NCBI RefSeq assembly: GCF_001953745.1
Contig: NZ_LWLN01000001.1
Coordinates: 1,054,001-1,118,000 of the forward strand
Source of the DNA: Natrinema saccharevitans
GTDB taxonomy: Archaea > Halobacteriota > Halobacteria > Halobacteriales > Natrialbaceae
Direction: 5' to 3'
Length of the DNA stretch: 64,000 bases
Position 1 is the first letter of the stretch; the number at the start of each line of letters is the position of its first letter. Positions 26,489-34,475 of the stretch are shown piece after piece. The notes beneath the pieces are model-generated. The model had not been told where the DNA came from, did no database searches, and worked only from the letters and a program-made list of their open reading frames with translations. The position numbers and the translations under genes were made by a program.

Positions 26489-27043
26489 AGTGGGAGTCAC
26501 CGAATGGGATGTGTCTGGTCCGTTCGCTCTTCGTGAGAGGATGCGATTCGAGAGAGTTCATAGGGGGGCAGCCACTGTCTGGGGGTCCACCGATACATTC
26601 CGGCACGAGGATCGGTAAGCCATAGTGGTATTTTATAACGATGTACCTTATGCGCGTTTGGCACGTCCTTCGACAACGTAAGATCGTATTTCGGCCCGGA
26701 AACGACTGGTTTCGAGCGGCTCAATTTCTCGTTTGGAGACCGACACAGCGCCAAGACGACTGAATTCGGGTTGAGATCGATCGCTCGGATCGTTCCGGAA
26801 CAGTGAATTAGAGCCGCTTCAGCCGTCGTATCGGGAAGCAATCGGCTATTTCCCGCGTTCGCGTTCCGAGACACCGGTGAACGGTCGGCGTCCTTTATTC
26901 TCGTTTGCTCCCCTCGATACGATGATGCCCGGACGGGTATCGCGGGATATCGGCGGCGTTGCCGTCGCCCTCCGTCACGGACCACACCTGGTTCCGCTCG
27001 ACGGGACGGCTCCCGCGCCCGTTCGAGTACACCCCCACCACCC
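26489..27043. other. Intergenic region, 555 bp, lower GC
   Basis: No convincing gene. The minus strand has TATA-like GTTATAAAATA (26629-26639) that could drive the winged-helix gene. A 40-codon plus-strand frame starts at 26641 (MYLMRVWHVLRQ...) but resembles nothing. A 182-codon minus-strand frame covers most of the gap with low-complexity, arginine-rich translation and no domain. The region 26640-26880 is noticeably less GC-rich than the surroundings, so promoters, a small RNA or decayed gene are all possible. Confidence 0.45.
26629..26639 (-). promoter_or_regulatory. TATA-like element
   Basis: Reads GTTATAAAATA on the minus strand, a good archaeal TATA sequence. A transcript starting about 25 bp downstream would carry a 115-nt leader before the winged-helix gene at 26488, which is long for a haloarchaeal gene. 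Confidence 0.4.
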
Positions 27044-27235
27044 ATGAACGCTCACAAACACGACTGGAAGCCCATGGAATCGTCGACAGCCGGCGCTCGC
27101 TGTCGAAACTGCGGGACACACGTCACACAGCAGTTCGCTCGCGTCTTCGGCGATAACGGCGACGTCGTCCACGGCTGTCCGTCCTGTACGACCTATCGCG
27201 AGATGCAGTCCGGCGGCCACCTCCCCGGTGACTGA
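27044..27235 (+). CDS. DUF7563-family small zinc-finger protein
   Basis: 63 residues. Two CxxC pairs, CRNCG at residues 21-25 and CPSC near 46-49, with the intervening THVTQQFARVFGDNGDVVHG and the ending TYREMQSGG, match a small haloarchaeal family annotated as DUF7563. The four cysteines should bind one zinc ion. No function is known; families like this are often small regulators or protein partners. It stands alone, with 190 bp of leader-like sequence before it and a 355-bp gap after it. Confidence 0.85.
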   Translation: MNAHKHDWKPMESSTAGARCRNCGTHVTQQFARVFGDNGDVVHGCPSCTTYREMQSGGHLPGD

Positions 27236-27590
27236 CCGCGGCCGGAGTCGAGCGACGACGCTGAACTCTCCGACTCGCCGGTACTCGGCCGCCGGTTCGA
27301 CGTTCCATCGGTCGCTTCGCCGGCCGCCCCGATCGGTTCGCCGCGCCGGTTCGCAGTTCCGAGAGGCGTTTCACCCTTTTCAGAGACGGACCGCTGACCG
27401 ACACACCGTCCGTCGCGGTCTCGCCGCTGTACCTGCTCCCTACCCCGGTTCCCGAACCTCGCCGGCTCGCGGCCCCGGCCGGCGACCCCCGTAACCTGCA
27501 AAAGTTAAAGTCACTGGTGGCGGAACTAGGGGGATATGGTCACTGGTGGTGGATCGCCCTTCGAGAATCGGCTCCCCTTCTCCCTGATCG
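27236..27590. other. Intergenic region, 355 bp
   Basis: No supported gene. Near the right end the motif GTCACTGGTGG occurs twice (27510-27520 and 27539-27549), 29 bp apart, flanking the probable promoter of the DUF7344 gene that starts at 27591. AAAGTTAAAG at about 27501-27510 could be its TATA region. Confidence 0.45.
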
Positions 27591-28094
27591 ATGTCAGTTC
27601 AAACGAACCGAGCTGACCCGTTGGCGGAGAGCGAAGTGTTTCACATCCTTGGCAACGACAGGCGACGAGCGATCGTCCAGTTGCTCGCCGAGGACGGCGG
27701 ACAGATCGACGTCTCCGACGTTGCGAGCGAAATCGCCGCGACCGAATCCGACACGACCTCGGTCCCGAACAACCTCTACAAGAGCGTCTACGTCTCCCTC
27801 CAGCAGACCCATCTCCCCCAACTCGAGGAAGACGACGTGATCGAGTACGACTCCGACGCGAAGACGATCCAGCCCGGTCGGCACTTCGACGAGGTCCTGC
27901 AGTACGTCGACGGCCACGCCGACGACCACTCTCGAGTCCTGCAGTTACATCTCGGCTGCTGTTTCCTCGGACTCGTGATCATCGCGCTGGTCGGGCTCGG
28001 CCTCCCGGTGGTTTCGGCTCTCGATCCGGTCCTCTCGAGCGTGGCGGTGTTGCTCGTCGTCGGCGCGAGCAGCCTCTATCGATTGCTCGCCTGA
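27591..28094 (+). CDS. DUF7344 winged-helix protein with C-terminal membrane helices (second copy)
   Basis: 167 residues. The N-terminal DUF7344 winged helix (EVFHILGNDRRRAIVQLL, NNLYKSVYVSLQQTHLPQL, DVIEYDSDAK) is followed by two membrane helices (about 122-143 and 145-162). Same layout as the protein at 23549, although the sequences differ throughout. The protein is probably a membrane-tethered regulator. No partner gene is adjacent. The pair of direct repeats in its promoter region may be a self-binding site. Confidence 0.88.
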   Translation: MSVQTNRADPLAESEVFHILGNDRRRAIVQLLAEDGGQIDVSDVASEIAATESDTTSVPNNLYKSVYVSLQQTHLPQLEEDDVIEYDSDAKTIQPGRHFDEVLQYVDGHADDHSRVLQLHLGCCFLGLVIIALVGLGLPVVSALDPVLSSVAVLLVVGASSLYRLLA

Positions 28095-28244
28095 GGACCA
28101 CACCAGCGCGGCTCTCCGTGTCTAGCCGGTCCGGACTGGCTCCTCGTCGCTGTCGGCTCCTGAGACGACCCCGACGCTCCTGTCGCGTCCGATCACCGTC
28201 GAGGCCGATCGCCTTGACGGTCCGGTCGCTCGAGTCGTCGGTTC

Positions 28245-28256
28245 AAAATGAAAAAG
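28245..28256 (-). terminator. T-rich terminator of the acidic surface-protein gene
   Basis: About 26 bp downstream of the stop at 28282 the minus strand has a CTTTTTCATTTT tract after a GC-rich stretch. Archaeal termination commonly uses such T-runs without a strict stem. Confidence 0.5.
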
Positions 28257-28281
28257 CGCGCCGTCCGTTGGGATAGTCTCC

Positions 28282-30342
28282 TCAGGCGCCGACGAGTGCG
28301 GTTTCTTCGTCGGTGTCGTTGTCGAGACCGCTGTCCGCGGTTTCGTTGTCGTCGGTGTCGTTCTCGAGGCCGTCGTCGCCGTCCTCGAGTTCGGTGTCGT
28401 CAGTCTCGGTGTCGTCGGTCGCCTCGGTCAGCTCGAGGGTCGCGACTTCACCGGTCTGGTCGGCCAGGATCATGTGGATGTAGTCGCCGGCCGCGAGGTC
28501 GCTCGTGTCGACTTCGAACTCGACGTCGTCGCTCTCGCCGCCCTCGAGCGTGACGTTCTGCTCGTCGACGAGGTCACCGTCGAGACGGAACTGTGCCGTC
28601 TCGGTGCGTTCCTCGTCGCTCGGGTTCTCGATCGTCGCCGTCACGGTGATCGTGTCACCGACTTCGGCGCTCGCGGGCGCATCGAGGTTACTGACCTCGA
28701 AGGCCTCCGCCGGTTCCGTCTCGACCTGGTCGTCTTCAGTTTCGTTGTCCTCGGTTGGCTCTTCGTCATCGAGGCCGTCCTCGGTCTCGTTGTCCTCGGT
28801 CTCGTTGTCCTCGGTTGGCTCTTCGTCATCGAGGCCGTCCTCGGTCTCGTTGTCCTCGGTTGGCTCGTCCTCGATCGGCTCGAGGTCGTCTTCAGTTTCG
28901 TTGTCGTCGGTCGGCTCCTCTTCGACCGGTTCCTCTTCCTCAACCGGCTCTTCCTCGACGGGCTGCTCGTCCATGTCGCCGAGGTTGACGTACACGGTGG
29001 CCTCTTCGATGGTCACCTGAATCTGGTCACCGTCGTCCGCGACAGCGTCATCGGCACCGTCTGCAGCGTCGTCGGTGTCGGTTTCGGTGTCGTCAGTCCC
29101 GGTGTCGAGTTCATCTTCGGTTCCGTCATCGTCCGAAGGGGTTTCGGACGCGCTCTGGATCTCGATGTTCTCGACGTCGACGGTGATCGTCACCTGCTCG
29201 AAGGACATGTCACCGTGATCGAGCAGTCCGGCGGCGTCCGTCGTAGTCTCGTCATCGGTGTCCGACTCGGTTTCGTCGTCGACGGCTCCGTTATCGTCCT
29301 CCAGAGCGTCGTCGTCAGTGTCCGTCTCGTTTCCGTCGTCGGCCTGCTCGTCTTCGTGTTCGGCGTCCGTCTCGCCGTCCATCTCGAGACCGTCACCGTC
29401 CTCGCTGACGATGACGGTGAGCTGTTCGATCACGACGTTGATCGTTAGCCCGTCGTCCGTCTCCGGCTCGTCGACGACGGTTTCGTTGTCGTCTTCAACC
29501 GGTTCCTGGTCGACGATAGTTTCGTTGTCGTCGACGGTGTCGTTATCTTCTTCAACCGGTTCCTGGTCGACGATAGTTTCGTTGTCGTCGACGGTGTCGT
29601 TATCTTCTTCAACCGGTTCCTGGTCGACGATAGTTTCGTTGTCGTCGACGGTGTCGTTATCTTCTTCGACCGGTTCCTGGTCGACGACGGTGTCGTTGTC
29701 ATCTTCGGCCGGTTCCTCCGCAACGGGTTCCTCGTCGGCCGCGACGACGGTGACCACCGCGTCGTCGGTCACCGGCTCGTCGTCGGCCGTGAGGTACGGC
29801 CCGTCGGCCGCGCCCTCACTCTCGACGAAATCGTACGCCTCGTTTGCGTTCGTATCCCGATGCGGCATCGCGATCAGCGTCTCGTCCTCCTCGAGCGGTT
29901 CGTCGAGGGTGACTTCGACCTGTTCGTGGGTCCCCGCCTCGAGATACTCGGAGGTTCCGATGACGCTCTCGACGACGTCACCGACCAAGAGGCTGCTGTT
30001 GTGGATCGTCACGAAGCCGCCGCTGGCGAGCGTGACGTTCTCGACCACGACCGTCTGCCCGTCGGTCTCTTGGTCTTCGAACGTCACGTACGCGGACTGC
30101 TGGCCGGCCGCGTCTTCCTCGAGATCAGTTTCGTCGTCCGCCGTCTCGTTCTCGTCGGCGGCTGTATCGTCTGTCGTTGTGTCGTCGCTCTCCGTCTCGT
30201 TCGCCGAGTCGTATTCGCCGTCGCTGGCAGTGTCACCCGAATCGACGGCCCCAGAGCCCGAAGCTGCTGTGACCATCGCCCCGCCGGAGCAAACTACCAT
30301 CAGCGCGGTGAGTACGACTAGTACCTGTTTGCGTGCGTTCAT
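28282..30342 (-). CDS. Acidic secreted surface protein with DUF7282, repeats and CARDB-like domain
   Basis: 686 residues with an N-terminal signal peptide (about 1-27, VLVVLTALMVVCSGG). After an acidic linker, residues about 85-205 form the DUF7282 domain (VTFEDQETDGQTVVVENV, VTIHNSSLL, ETLIAMPHRDTNANEAYDF). Residues about 226-282 are three near-perfect 19-residue repeats built on DNDTVDDNETIVDQEPVEE, and a second region (about 494-535) has 20-residue repeats of EPTEDNETEDGLDDE. A CARDB-like domain lies at about 545-635. No membrane anchor or sortase-like motif is visible at the C-terminus. Extremely acidic, it probably coats the cell surface or is released; a specific role is unknown. Confidence 0.85.
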   Translation of the reverse strand: MNARKQVLVVLTALMVVCSGGAMVTAASGSGAVDSGDTASDGEYDSANETESDDTTTDDTAADENETADDETDLEEDAAGQQSAYVTFEDQETDGQTVVVENVTLASGGFVTIHNSSLLVGDVVESVIGTSEYLEAGTHEQVEVTLDEPLEEDETLIAMPHRDTNANEAYDFVESEGAADGPYLTADDEPVTDDAVVTVVAADEEPVAEEPAEDDNDTVVDQEPVEEDNDTVDDNETIVDQEPVEEDNDTVDDNETIVDQEPVEEDNDTVDDNETIVDQEPVEDDNETVVDEPETDDGLTINVVIEQLTVIVSEDGDGLEMDGETDAEHEDEQADDGNETDTDDDALEDDNGAVDDETESDTDDETTTDAAGLLDHGDMSFEQVTITVDVENIEIQSASETPSDDDGTEDELDTGTDDTETDTDDAADGADDAVADDGDQIQVTIEEATVYVNLGDMDEQPVEEEPVEEEEPVEEEPTDDNETEDDLEPIEDEPTEDNETEDGLDDEEPTEDNETEDNETEDGLDDEEPTEDNETEDDQVETEPAEAFEVSNLDAPASAEVGDTITVTATIENPSDEERTETAQFRLDGDLVDEQNVTLEGGESDDVEFEVDTSDLAAGDYIHMILADQTGEVATLELTEATDDTETDDTELEDGDDGLENDTDDNETADSGLDNDTDEETALVGA
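28742..28860 (-). repeat. 60-bp tandem repeat inside the surface-protein gene
   Basis: Two consecutive 60-bp units (28742-28800 and 28802-28860, in register) are identical over 59 positions. They encode the EPTEDNETEDGLDDE repeat. Exact identity at the DNA level indicates recent duplication. Confidence 0.9.
29496..29666 (-). repeat. Three 57-bp tandem repeats inside the surface-protein gene
   Basis: Units begin at 29496, 29553 and 29610; a diverged fourth copy starts at 29667. The three units are nearly identical in DNA and encode a 19-residue acidic repeat. A length change by 57 bp keeps the frame, so copy number could vary between strains. Confidence 0.93.
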
Positions 30343-30497
30343 GGTTGCCGTAATGGCATCCGTCCCGTCGTGACTTCGGCGGATAAACCGGCAGAACCAT
30401 TACGCTGAGAAATCGGAAACTACGGCCCAACAGTGGCGGATTCAGTCTCTCGTTCTGATTCCGAAACCAACGATTGCTGATAGGAACGGTGGCCCCG

Positions 30498-30992
30498 TTA
30501 GTCGTCGCCGGCCTGTTCGGGCGATTTCGACGCGGTCGGCTCGTGTCCGGGAAGACAAACGAGATTCTCCCGACCGAGACGCAGTTTCGTGATCTGGCCG
30601 TCCTCCTCGAGGTCGGCGAGCAGCCGGCTGACCTTCGCCTTCGACCAGTCGACGGAGTCGACGATGTTCGATTGTTTCATCCGACCGCCGTTGTCCCGGA
30701 GCAGTTGCCGGACTCGCTCCCGGTCGGTGACGAACTCCTCCCGATCGGGTTCCGTCTCGTGACCGGTCCCGGGGCCCTCGTATCGGTTTCGAGCGACGAG
30801 CACGCCGCCGAGAAGCGCGAGCGCGACCATGCCGACGAGAGCCGCGAGATGTGCGCTTCCCTCTAGCTGGAGCGGCTCGGCGACTCCCGAGACCTCGGGT
30901 CGGAACCCGAACCCGACCGTCGTCGCGACCGCCCCGCCGGTCGACGGTCCGAACGCGTCGACGGTCGCGGACGCCCGTCGTCGGATAGTCAT
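30498..30992 (-). CDS. Membrane-anchored helix-turn-helix regulator
   Basis: 164 residues. Weak signal-like N-terminus, then one clear membrane helix at about 48-66 (LAALVGMVALALLGGVLVA), then a cytoplasmic winged-helix domain at about 90-150: DRERVRQLLRDNGGRMKQSNIVDSVDWSKAKVSRLLADLEEDGQ, an MarR/TrmB-like recognition helix. The layout (outside N-terminus, one helix, DNA-binding C-terminus) is seen in haloarchaeal transcription factors that sense the membrane or surface. It is transcribed with the acidic surface-protein gene on the same strand (155 bp apart) and could control it. Confidence 0.85.
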   Translation of the reverse strand: MTIRRRASATVDAFGPSTGGAVATTVGFGFRPEVSGVAEPLQLEGSAHLAALVGMVALALLGGVLVARNRYEGPGTGHETEPDREEFVTDRERVRQLLRDNGGRMKQSNIVDSVDWSKAKVSRLLADLEEDGQITKLRLGRENLVCLPGHEPTASKSPEQAGDD

Positions 30993-31467
30993 AACTCCGG
31001 AGGTGTTGTCTTTCGGTGGTTCATGTCCTGTACCCTCGTGACCGTCTCACAAATCATTTTTTATAACCCATATGCTGTTAGTCGCCGCGGTGTCTCTCAC
31101 GCCGACCGAACGGTCCGCGCGTTCGATCGATCCGGACGGACGCGTCATCGTCGATCGACGCCTCTCGGCGGCGGAATCACGTCGGTCCTGTCGGTGCCGG
31201 ATTTCGGTTGACACTCCCTAGTCATGATATGGCCACTCGTTGCTCGACGGGAGGAATAAACCGGCCCGGACGTTTCGATCGGTTAGCCCGGATTCGCTCC
31301 CGATTCAGACGGTAATCCGATACTGTCGTGACTCTCCGCGGAACCAACACAGGTGGTCGCCGCTCGAGGCCGACGAGACGACGCCGTGTCGGTCAGTTCG
31401 GACGGCCGCAGTCCCCCGTGGGTGTCCCGTCAGCAGGGTCGCGCGGAGCCAGCTGGCGGTCGCGGGT
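30993..31467. other. Intergenic region, 475 bp
   Basis: No gene. On the minus strand GTTATAAAAAATG (about 31055-31067) is a good TATA box about 65 bp upstream of the membrane-anchored regulator at 30992. The rest, about 31070-31467, is GC-rich and holds frames that read as shadows of no known family. It lies between that gene and the 3' end of the epimerase gene. Confidence 0.5.
31055..31067 (-). promoter_or_regulatory. TATA box of membrane-anchored regulator
   Basis: Minus-strand GTTATAAAAAATG is AT-rich against a GC-rich background. A start site about 25 bp further on gives a leader of roughly 35-45 nt before the ATG at 30992. Confidence 0.5.
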
Positions 31468-32442
31468 TCACTCTCCGGACAGTTCCACCGCCGTCTCGGG
31501 ATCCCCGGGAGTCGGGACGCCTACATCGCGCTCGACCAGCGACCGGACTCCCGACTCGAGGCTCACCCGCGCCTCGAACCCGAGTTCGCGGGCGGTCTTC
31601 GTGGTATCGGCACCGCTGTGTCTGATGTCGCCGGGACGGGGCTCGCGGTGGACGATCGACGAGGACGATCCGGTGGCGTCCCGGACGGTCTCGGCGAGTT
31701 CTCGGATCGCCGTCCGCTCTCCCGTGCCGACGTTGTAGGCCTCGCCGACCGCGTCGGTCGTCGCCGCTCGCAGGTTCGCGCGGACGACGTCGCTGACGTG
31801 GACGAAATCGCGGCTCTGCTGGCCGTCGCCCTCGATCGTGATCGGCTCGTCGGCGCGGGCCTGCTCGAGGAACGTCGAGATGACGCCGCTGTAGGGACCC
31901 CGCTGGCGCGGCCCGTAGACGTTGAAGTACCGCAGGGCGACCGTCGGGAGATCGTACAGCTCCGCGTAGAGGCGGGCGTACTCGTCGAGGGCCAGTTTCT
32001 GCACGCCGTAGGGCGAGGTCGGGTTCGTCGGTGCCGCCTCCGAGACGGGCAGTTCCTCGGGGTGACCGTACACCGCGGCGCTCGAGGCGACGACGACCCG
32101 AGCGTCCTCCTGGCGGGCCTGCTCGAGGACGAGCAGCCCCGCCTCGAGGTTCGTCCGGTTGCTCTGTCGGGGCCGATCGACGCTCTGTGTGACGCTGACG
32201 ACGGCGGCGTGATGGAAGATGACGTCGACGCCGCGAGCGGCTTCCTGCAGGGCGATCGGGTCCCCGATATCGCCTTCGATCACCGTCACGACGTCGGGGA
32301 GATGTGTCCGGTCGCCGGTCGAGAAGTTATCGAGGACCCTGACCTCGTTGTGCGGGGTCAAGGCGTCGACGAGGTGGCTCCCGATAAAGCCCGCCCCGCC
32401 GGTCACGAGTACCGTGCTGTCGCGGATCGCTGGGGAGTCCAT
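31468..32442 (-). CDS. NAD-dependent nucleotide-sugar epimerase (GalE/WbpP-like)
   Basis: 324 residues from the ATG at 32442. A TATA-like block at about 32465-32478 places the start site just before this ATG, whereas the ATG at 32463 would lie inside it. The extended-SDR signature is complete: VTGGAGFIGSHLVDAL, SSAAVYGHPEELP, YGVQK as the YxxxK pair, and ALRYFNVYGPRQRG. The protein resembles UDP-GlcNAc/UDP-glucose 4-epimerases. It lies divergent from the dihydroorotase-like gene and away from the main glycan operons. Which sugar it epimerises cannot be read from sequence. Confidence 0.9.
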   Translation of the reverse strand: MDSPAIRDSTVLVTGGAGFIGSHLVDALTPHNEVRVLDNFSTGDRTHLPDVVTVIEGDIGDPIALQEAARGVDVIFHHAAVVSVTQSVDRPRQSNRTNLEAGLLVLEQARQEDARVVVASSAAVYGHPEELPVSEAAPTNPTSPYGVQKLALDEYARLYAELYDLPTVALRYFNVYGPRQRGPYSGVISTFLEQARADEPITIEGDGQQSRDFVHVSDVVRANLRAATTDAVGEAYNVGTGERTAIRELAETVRDATGSSSSIVHREPRPGDIRHSGADTTKTARELGFEARVSLESGVRSLVERDVGVPTPGDPETAVELSGE

Positions 32443-32510
32443 CCCCTGAAGCGACCGGATCATCGCTGTTTAGTATCGCGCTCGTACCCCGCCGGGTCGG
32501 CGGTCGCTCG

Positions 32511-32532
32511 CCCGTAAGGCACTGCTTACGGG
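32511..32532. other. Perfect hairpin in divergent promoter region
   Basis: An 8-bp inverted repeat, CCCGTAAG and CTTACGGG, encloses a 6-bp loop. It lies 69 bp upstream of the epimerase start and 188 bp upstream of the dihydroorotase-like gene. It is not followed by a T-tract, so an operator or RNA element is more likely than a terminator. Confidence 0.4.
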
Positions 32533-32719
32533 CCCGCTCGGTGGGTCCTGTCGACGATCGTCTCGCCCCAGCACAGGCGACGCCGGGAGGCCGAACGGGC
32601 GCTCGAGGAACCGCCGGCCGACACTCGGCGCGAAAACCGCTAACTCGCCGGTTCGGCCGCACCGACTCGACGACCCGTTTGGGGAAGCTATATGCGCCGC
32701 CCTCGGCAACCCCACGGCA

Positions 32720-34090
32720 ATGACCGTCGATCTCGTCGTGCGCAACTGTACCGTCGTCACGCCCGCGGGGCGGACGCCCGACGCGGGCGTCGCCGTCGAG
32801 GACGGGGAGATCGTCGCCGTCGGGCGAAGCGATCGGCTTCCCGACGCCGACCGCGCCCTCGACGCCGAGGGCAACGTCCTCGTGCCGGGCATCGTCGACG
32901 GCCACATCCACAACCGCGAGCCCGGCCTCGAGTACAAGGAAGACTGGGAGTCCGCGACCCGGGCCGCGGCCGCCGGCGGCGTGACGACCGTCGTCGGCAT
33001 GCCCAACACGGACCCGGTCATCGACCGGCCCGACCACCTCGAACTGAAGTTCGAGCGCGGCGAGGCCTCTGCCCACGTCGACTTCCAGAGCTACGCCGTC
33101 GTCACGAGCGAGAACCTCGATCTCATCCCGGCAATCGACGAGGCCGGCGCGCTCGGATTCAAGATCTTCCTCGGCTCGACGGTCGGCGACGTCCCACCGC
33201 CGAACGACGGCGAGATCATAGAGGCCATGGAGAAGATTCGCGAGACCGATAAGCGACTGGGCTTCCACGAGGAGAACGGCGAGATCATCGACCATTACAC
33301 CGAGAAGTTCCGGGCCGAGGGCCGCAACGAGCCGATCGATCACTCCCACTCCCGGCCCGTGATCGCCGAGCAGGAAGCCGTCGAACGAATGCTCACCTTC
33401 GCCGAGGAGACCGGCGCGAAGATCCACATGTTCCACGTCTCCTCCGGTTCGGCCGCCGAGGCCGTCGCCCGCGGCAAAGAGCGCGGCGTCGACGTCACCG
33501 CCGAGACCACGCCCCACTACCTCTGGTTCTCCGAGGAGGTCATGCGCGAGAAAGGGAACCCGGCCCGCATCCAGCCGCCGATCCGGAACGCCGAGGAACG
33601 CGCGAAACTCTGGGAGGTCGGCATCGACGACGGCGCGATCGACTCCATCGCCACCGACCACGCGCCACATACCCCCGAGGAGAAGAAAGTCGACGACCCG
33701 TTCGGGAACACCTGGGAGGCCATCTCCGGCTTCGTCGGCCTCGAGACCGAAGTCCCGGTCATGCTGACGTTCGTCGATCAGGGGCGACTCACGATGGAGG
33801 AGTGGGTCCGCCGGCACTCGACGCGACCGGCCCGGATCTGGGGCATGTACCCCCAGAAGGGGTCGCTACAGGTCGGCACCGACGCCGACTTCACGATCGT
33901 CGATCCCGACCGGGAGTGGACGCTCGAGGACGCCGACGAACTCCATTCGAAGAACTGCGTCACGCCGTTTATTGGCGAGTCTTTCACGGGGAAAGCGGTC
34001 GCGACGGTCGTCCGCGGCGAGATCGTCGCCGAGGACGGCGACGTCGTCGGCGAGTCGGGGTACGGAACGCGCGTCGACGTCGACACCTGA
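32720..34090 (+). CDS. pyrC: Dihydroorotase-like cyclic amidohydrolase
   Basis: 456 residues. The metal site is visible: DGHIHNREPG (the H-x-H of the first motif), the carboxylated lysine in GFKIFLG, KIHMFHVSSG and ETTPHYL histidines, and the aspartate in ATDHAPH. The C-terminal beta-sandwich ends GKAVATVVRGEIV. The length and motifs fit dihydroorotase (pyrimidine synthesis) but also allantoinase-like relatives; the asparagine in HIHNREPG is unusual for dihydroorotase, which normally has HVHLREPG. The next gene on the opposite strand is dihydroorotate dehydrogenase, which supports dihydroorotase. Confidence 0.82.
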   Translation: MTVDLVVRNCTVVTPAGRTPDAGVAVEDGEIVAVGRSDRLPDADRALDAEGNVLVPGIVDGHIHNREPGLEYKEDWESATRAAAAGGVTTVVGMPNTDPVIDRPDHLELKFERGEASAHVDFQSYAVVTSENLDLIPAIDEAGALGFKIFLGSTVGDVPPPNDGEIIEAMEKIRETDKRLGFHEENGEIIDHYTEKFRAEGRNEPIDHSHSRPVIAEQEAVERMLTFAEETGAKIHMFHVSSGSAAEAVARGKERGVDVTAETTPHYLWFSEEVMREKGNPARIQPPIRNAEERAKLWEVGIDDGAIDSIATDHAPHTPEEKKVDDPFGNTWEAISGFVGLETEVPVMLTFVDQGRLTMEEWVRRHSTRPARIWGMYPQKGSLQVGTDADFTIVDPDREWTLEDADELHSKNCVTPFIGESFTGKAVATVVRGEIVAEDGDVVGESGYGTRVDVDT

Positions 34091-34229
34091 TCGGTTCGGC
34101 CCGCTGGCACCATTCTTTCGACGGTCGTCGAACCGAAACATGTCGTTTCACGTGAGAATTCTCAGCGACTGAAAGTGGCGGCCTGTTTATATTCCCGTTC
34201 GGCCCTCCGATGCCGACAGGGACCGCGCT

Positions 34230-34469
34230 ATGACCGATTCAGACTCTCAGACGGATGCGGGCGACGAAACGGGCGGGACGGACAAGACGGAACAGCTCCG
34301 GTCGCTGTATCTCTCCGTGACCGACGGCGACGCCGAGCCGGTCGTCGAGTCACAGCGGGAGGATTCGGACCGACGGGAACTCGACGAAGCGCGGGCCGAC
34401 GAGGCCGTCGGGCCGGCCGAAATCCACGGGCTCGGCGACGCGATCGAGGATCCTGAACCCGCCGACTGA
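34230..34469 (+). CDS. Small acidic haloarchaeal protein of unknown function
   Basis: 79 residues from the ATG at 34230. Very acidic and polar, no hydrophobic segment, with the conserved-looking core TEQLRSLYLSVTDGD and an ending AEIHGLGDAIEDPEPAD. The strong codon-third-position GC pattern and the precise fit between two genes (6 bp before the stop of the convergent pyrD gene) support it as real. The sequence is of a type conserved among haloarchaea next to housekeeping genes, but I cannot name a family. It is probably a cytosolic intrinsically disordered protein. Confidence 0.7.
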   Translation: MTDSDSQTDAGDETGGTDKTEQLRSLYLSVTDGDAEPVVESQREDSDRRELDEARADEAVGPAEIHGLGDAIEDPEPAD

Positions 34470-34475
34470 CCCCCC

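Noticed and set aside
26641-26763. 40-codon plus-strand frame starting MYLMRVWHVL
   Set aside because: No family, no ribosome site, and a chance frame of this length is expected in the lower-GC gap.
26497-27045. 182-codon minus-strand frame in the 555-bp gap
   Set aside because: Compositionally odd, no domain, and would overlap the start of the winged-helix gene's promoter; not supported as a gene.
28474-29448. 324-codon plus-strand frame in the surface-protein gene
   Set aside because: Valine- and leucine-rich reading is the mirror of the acidic repeats on the minus strand; no start signals or domains.
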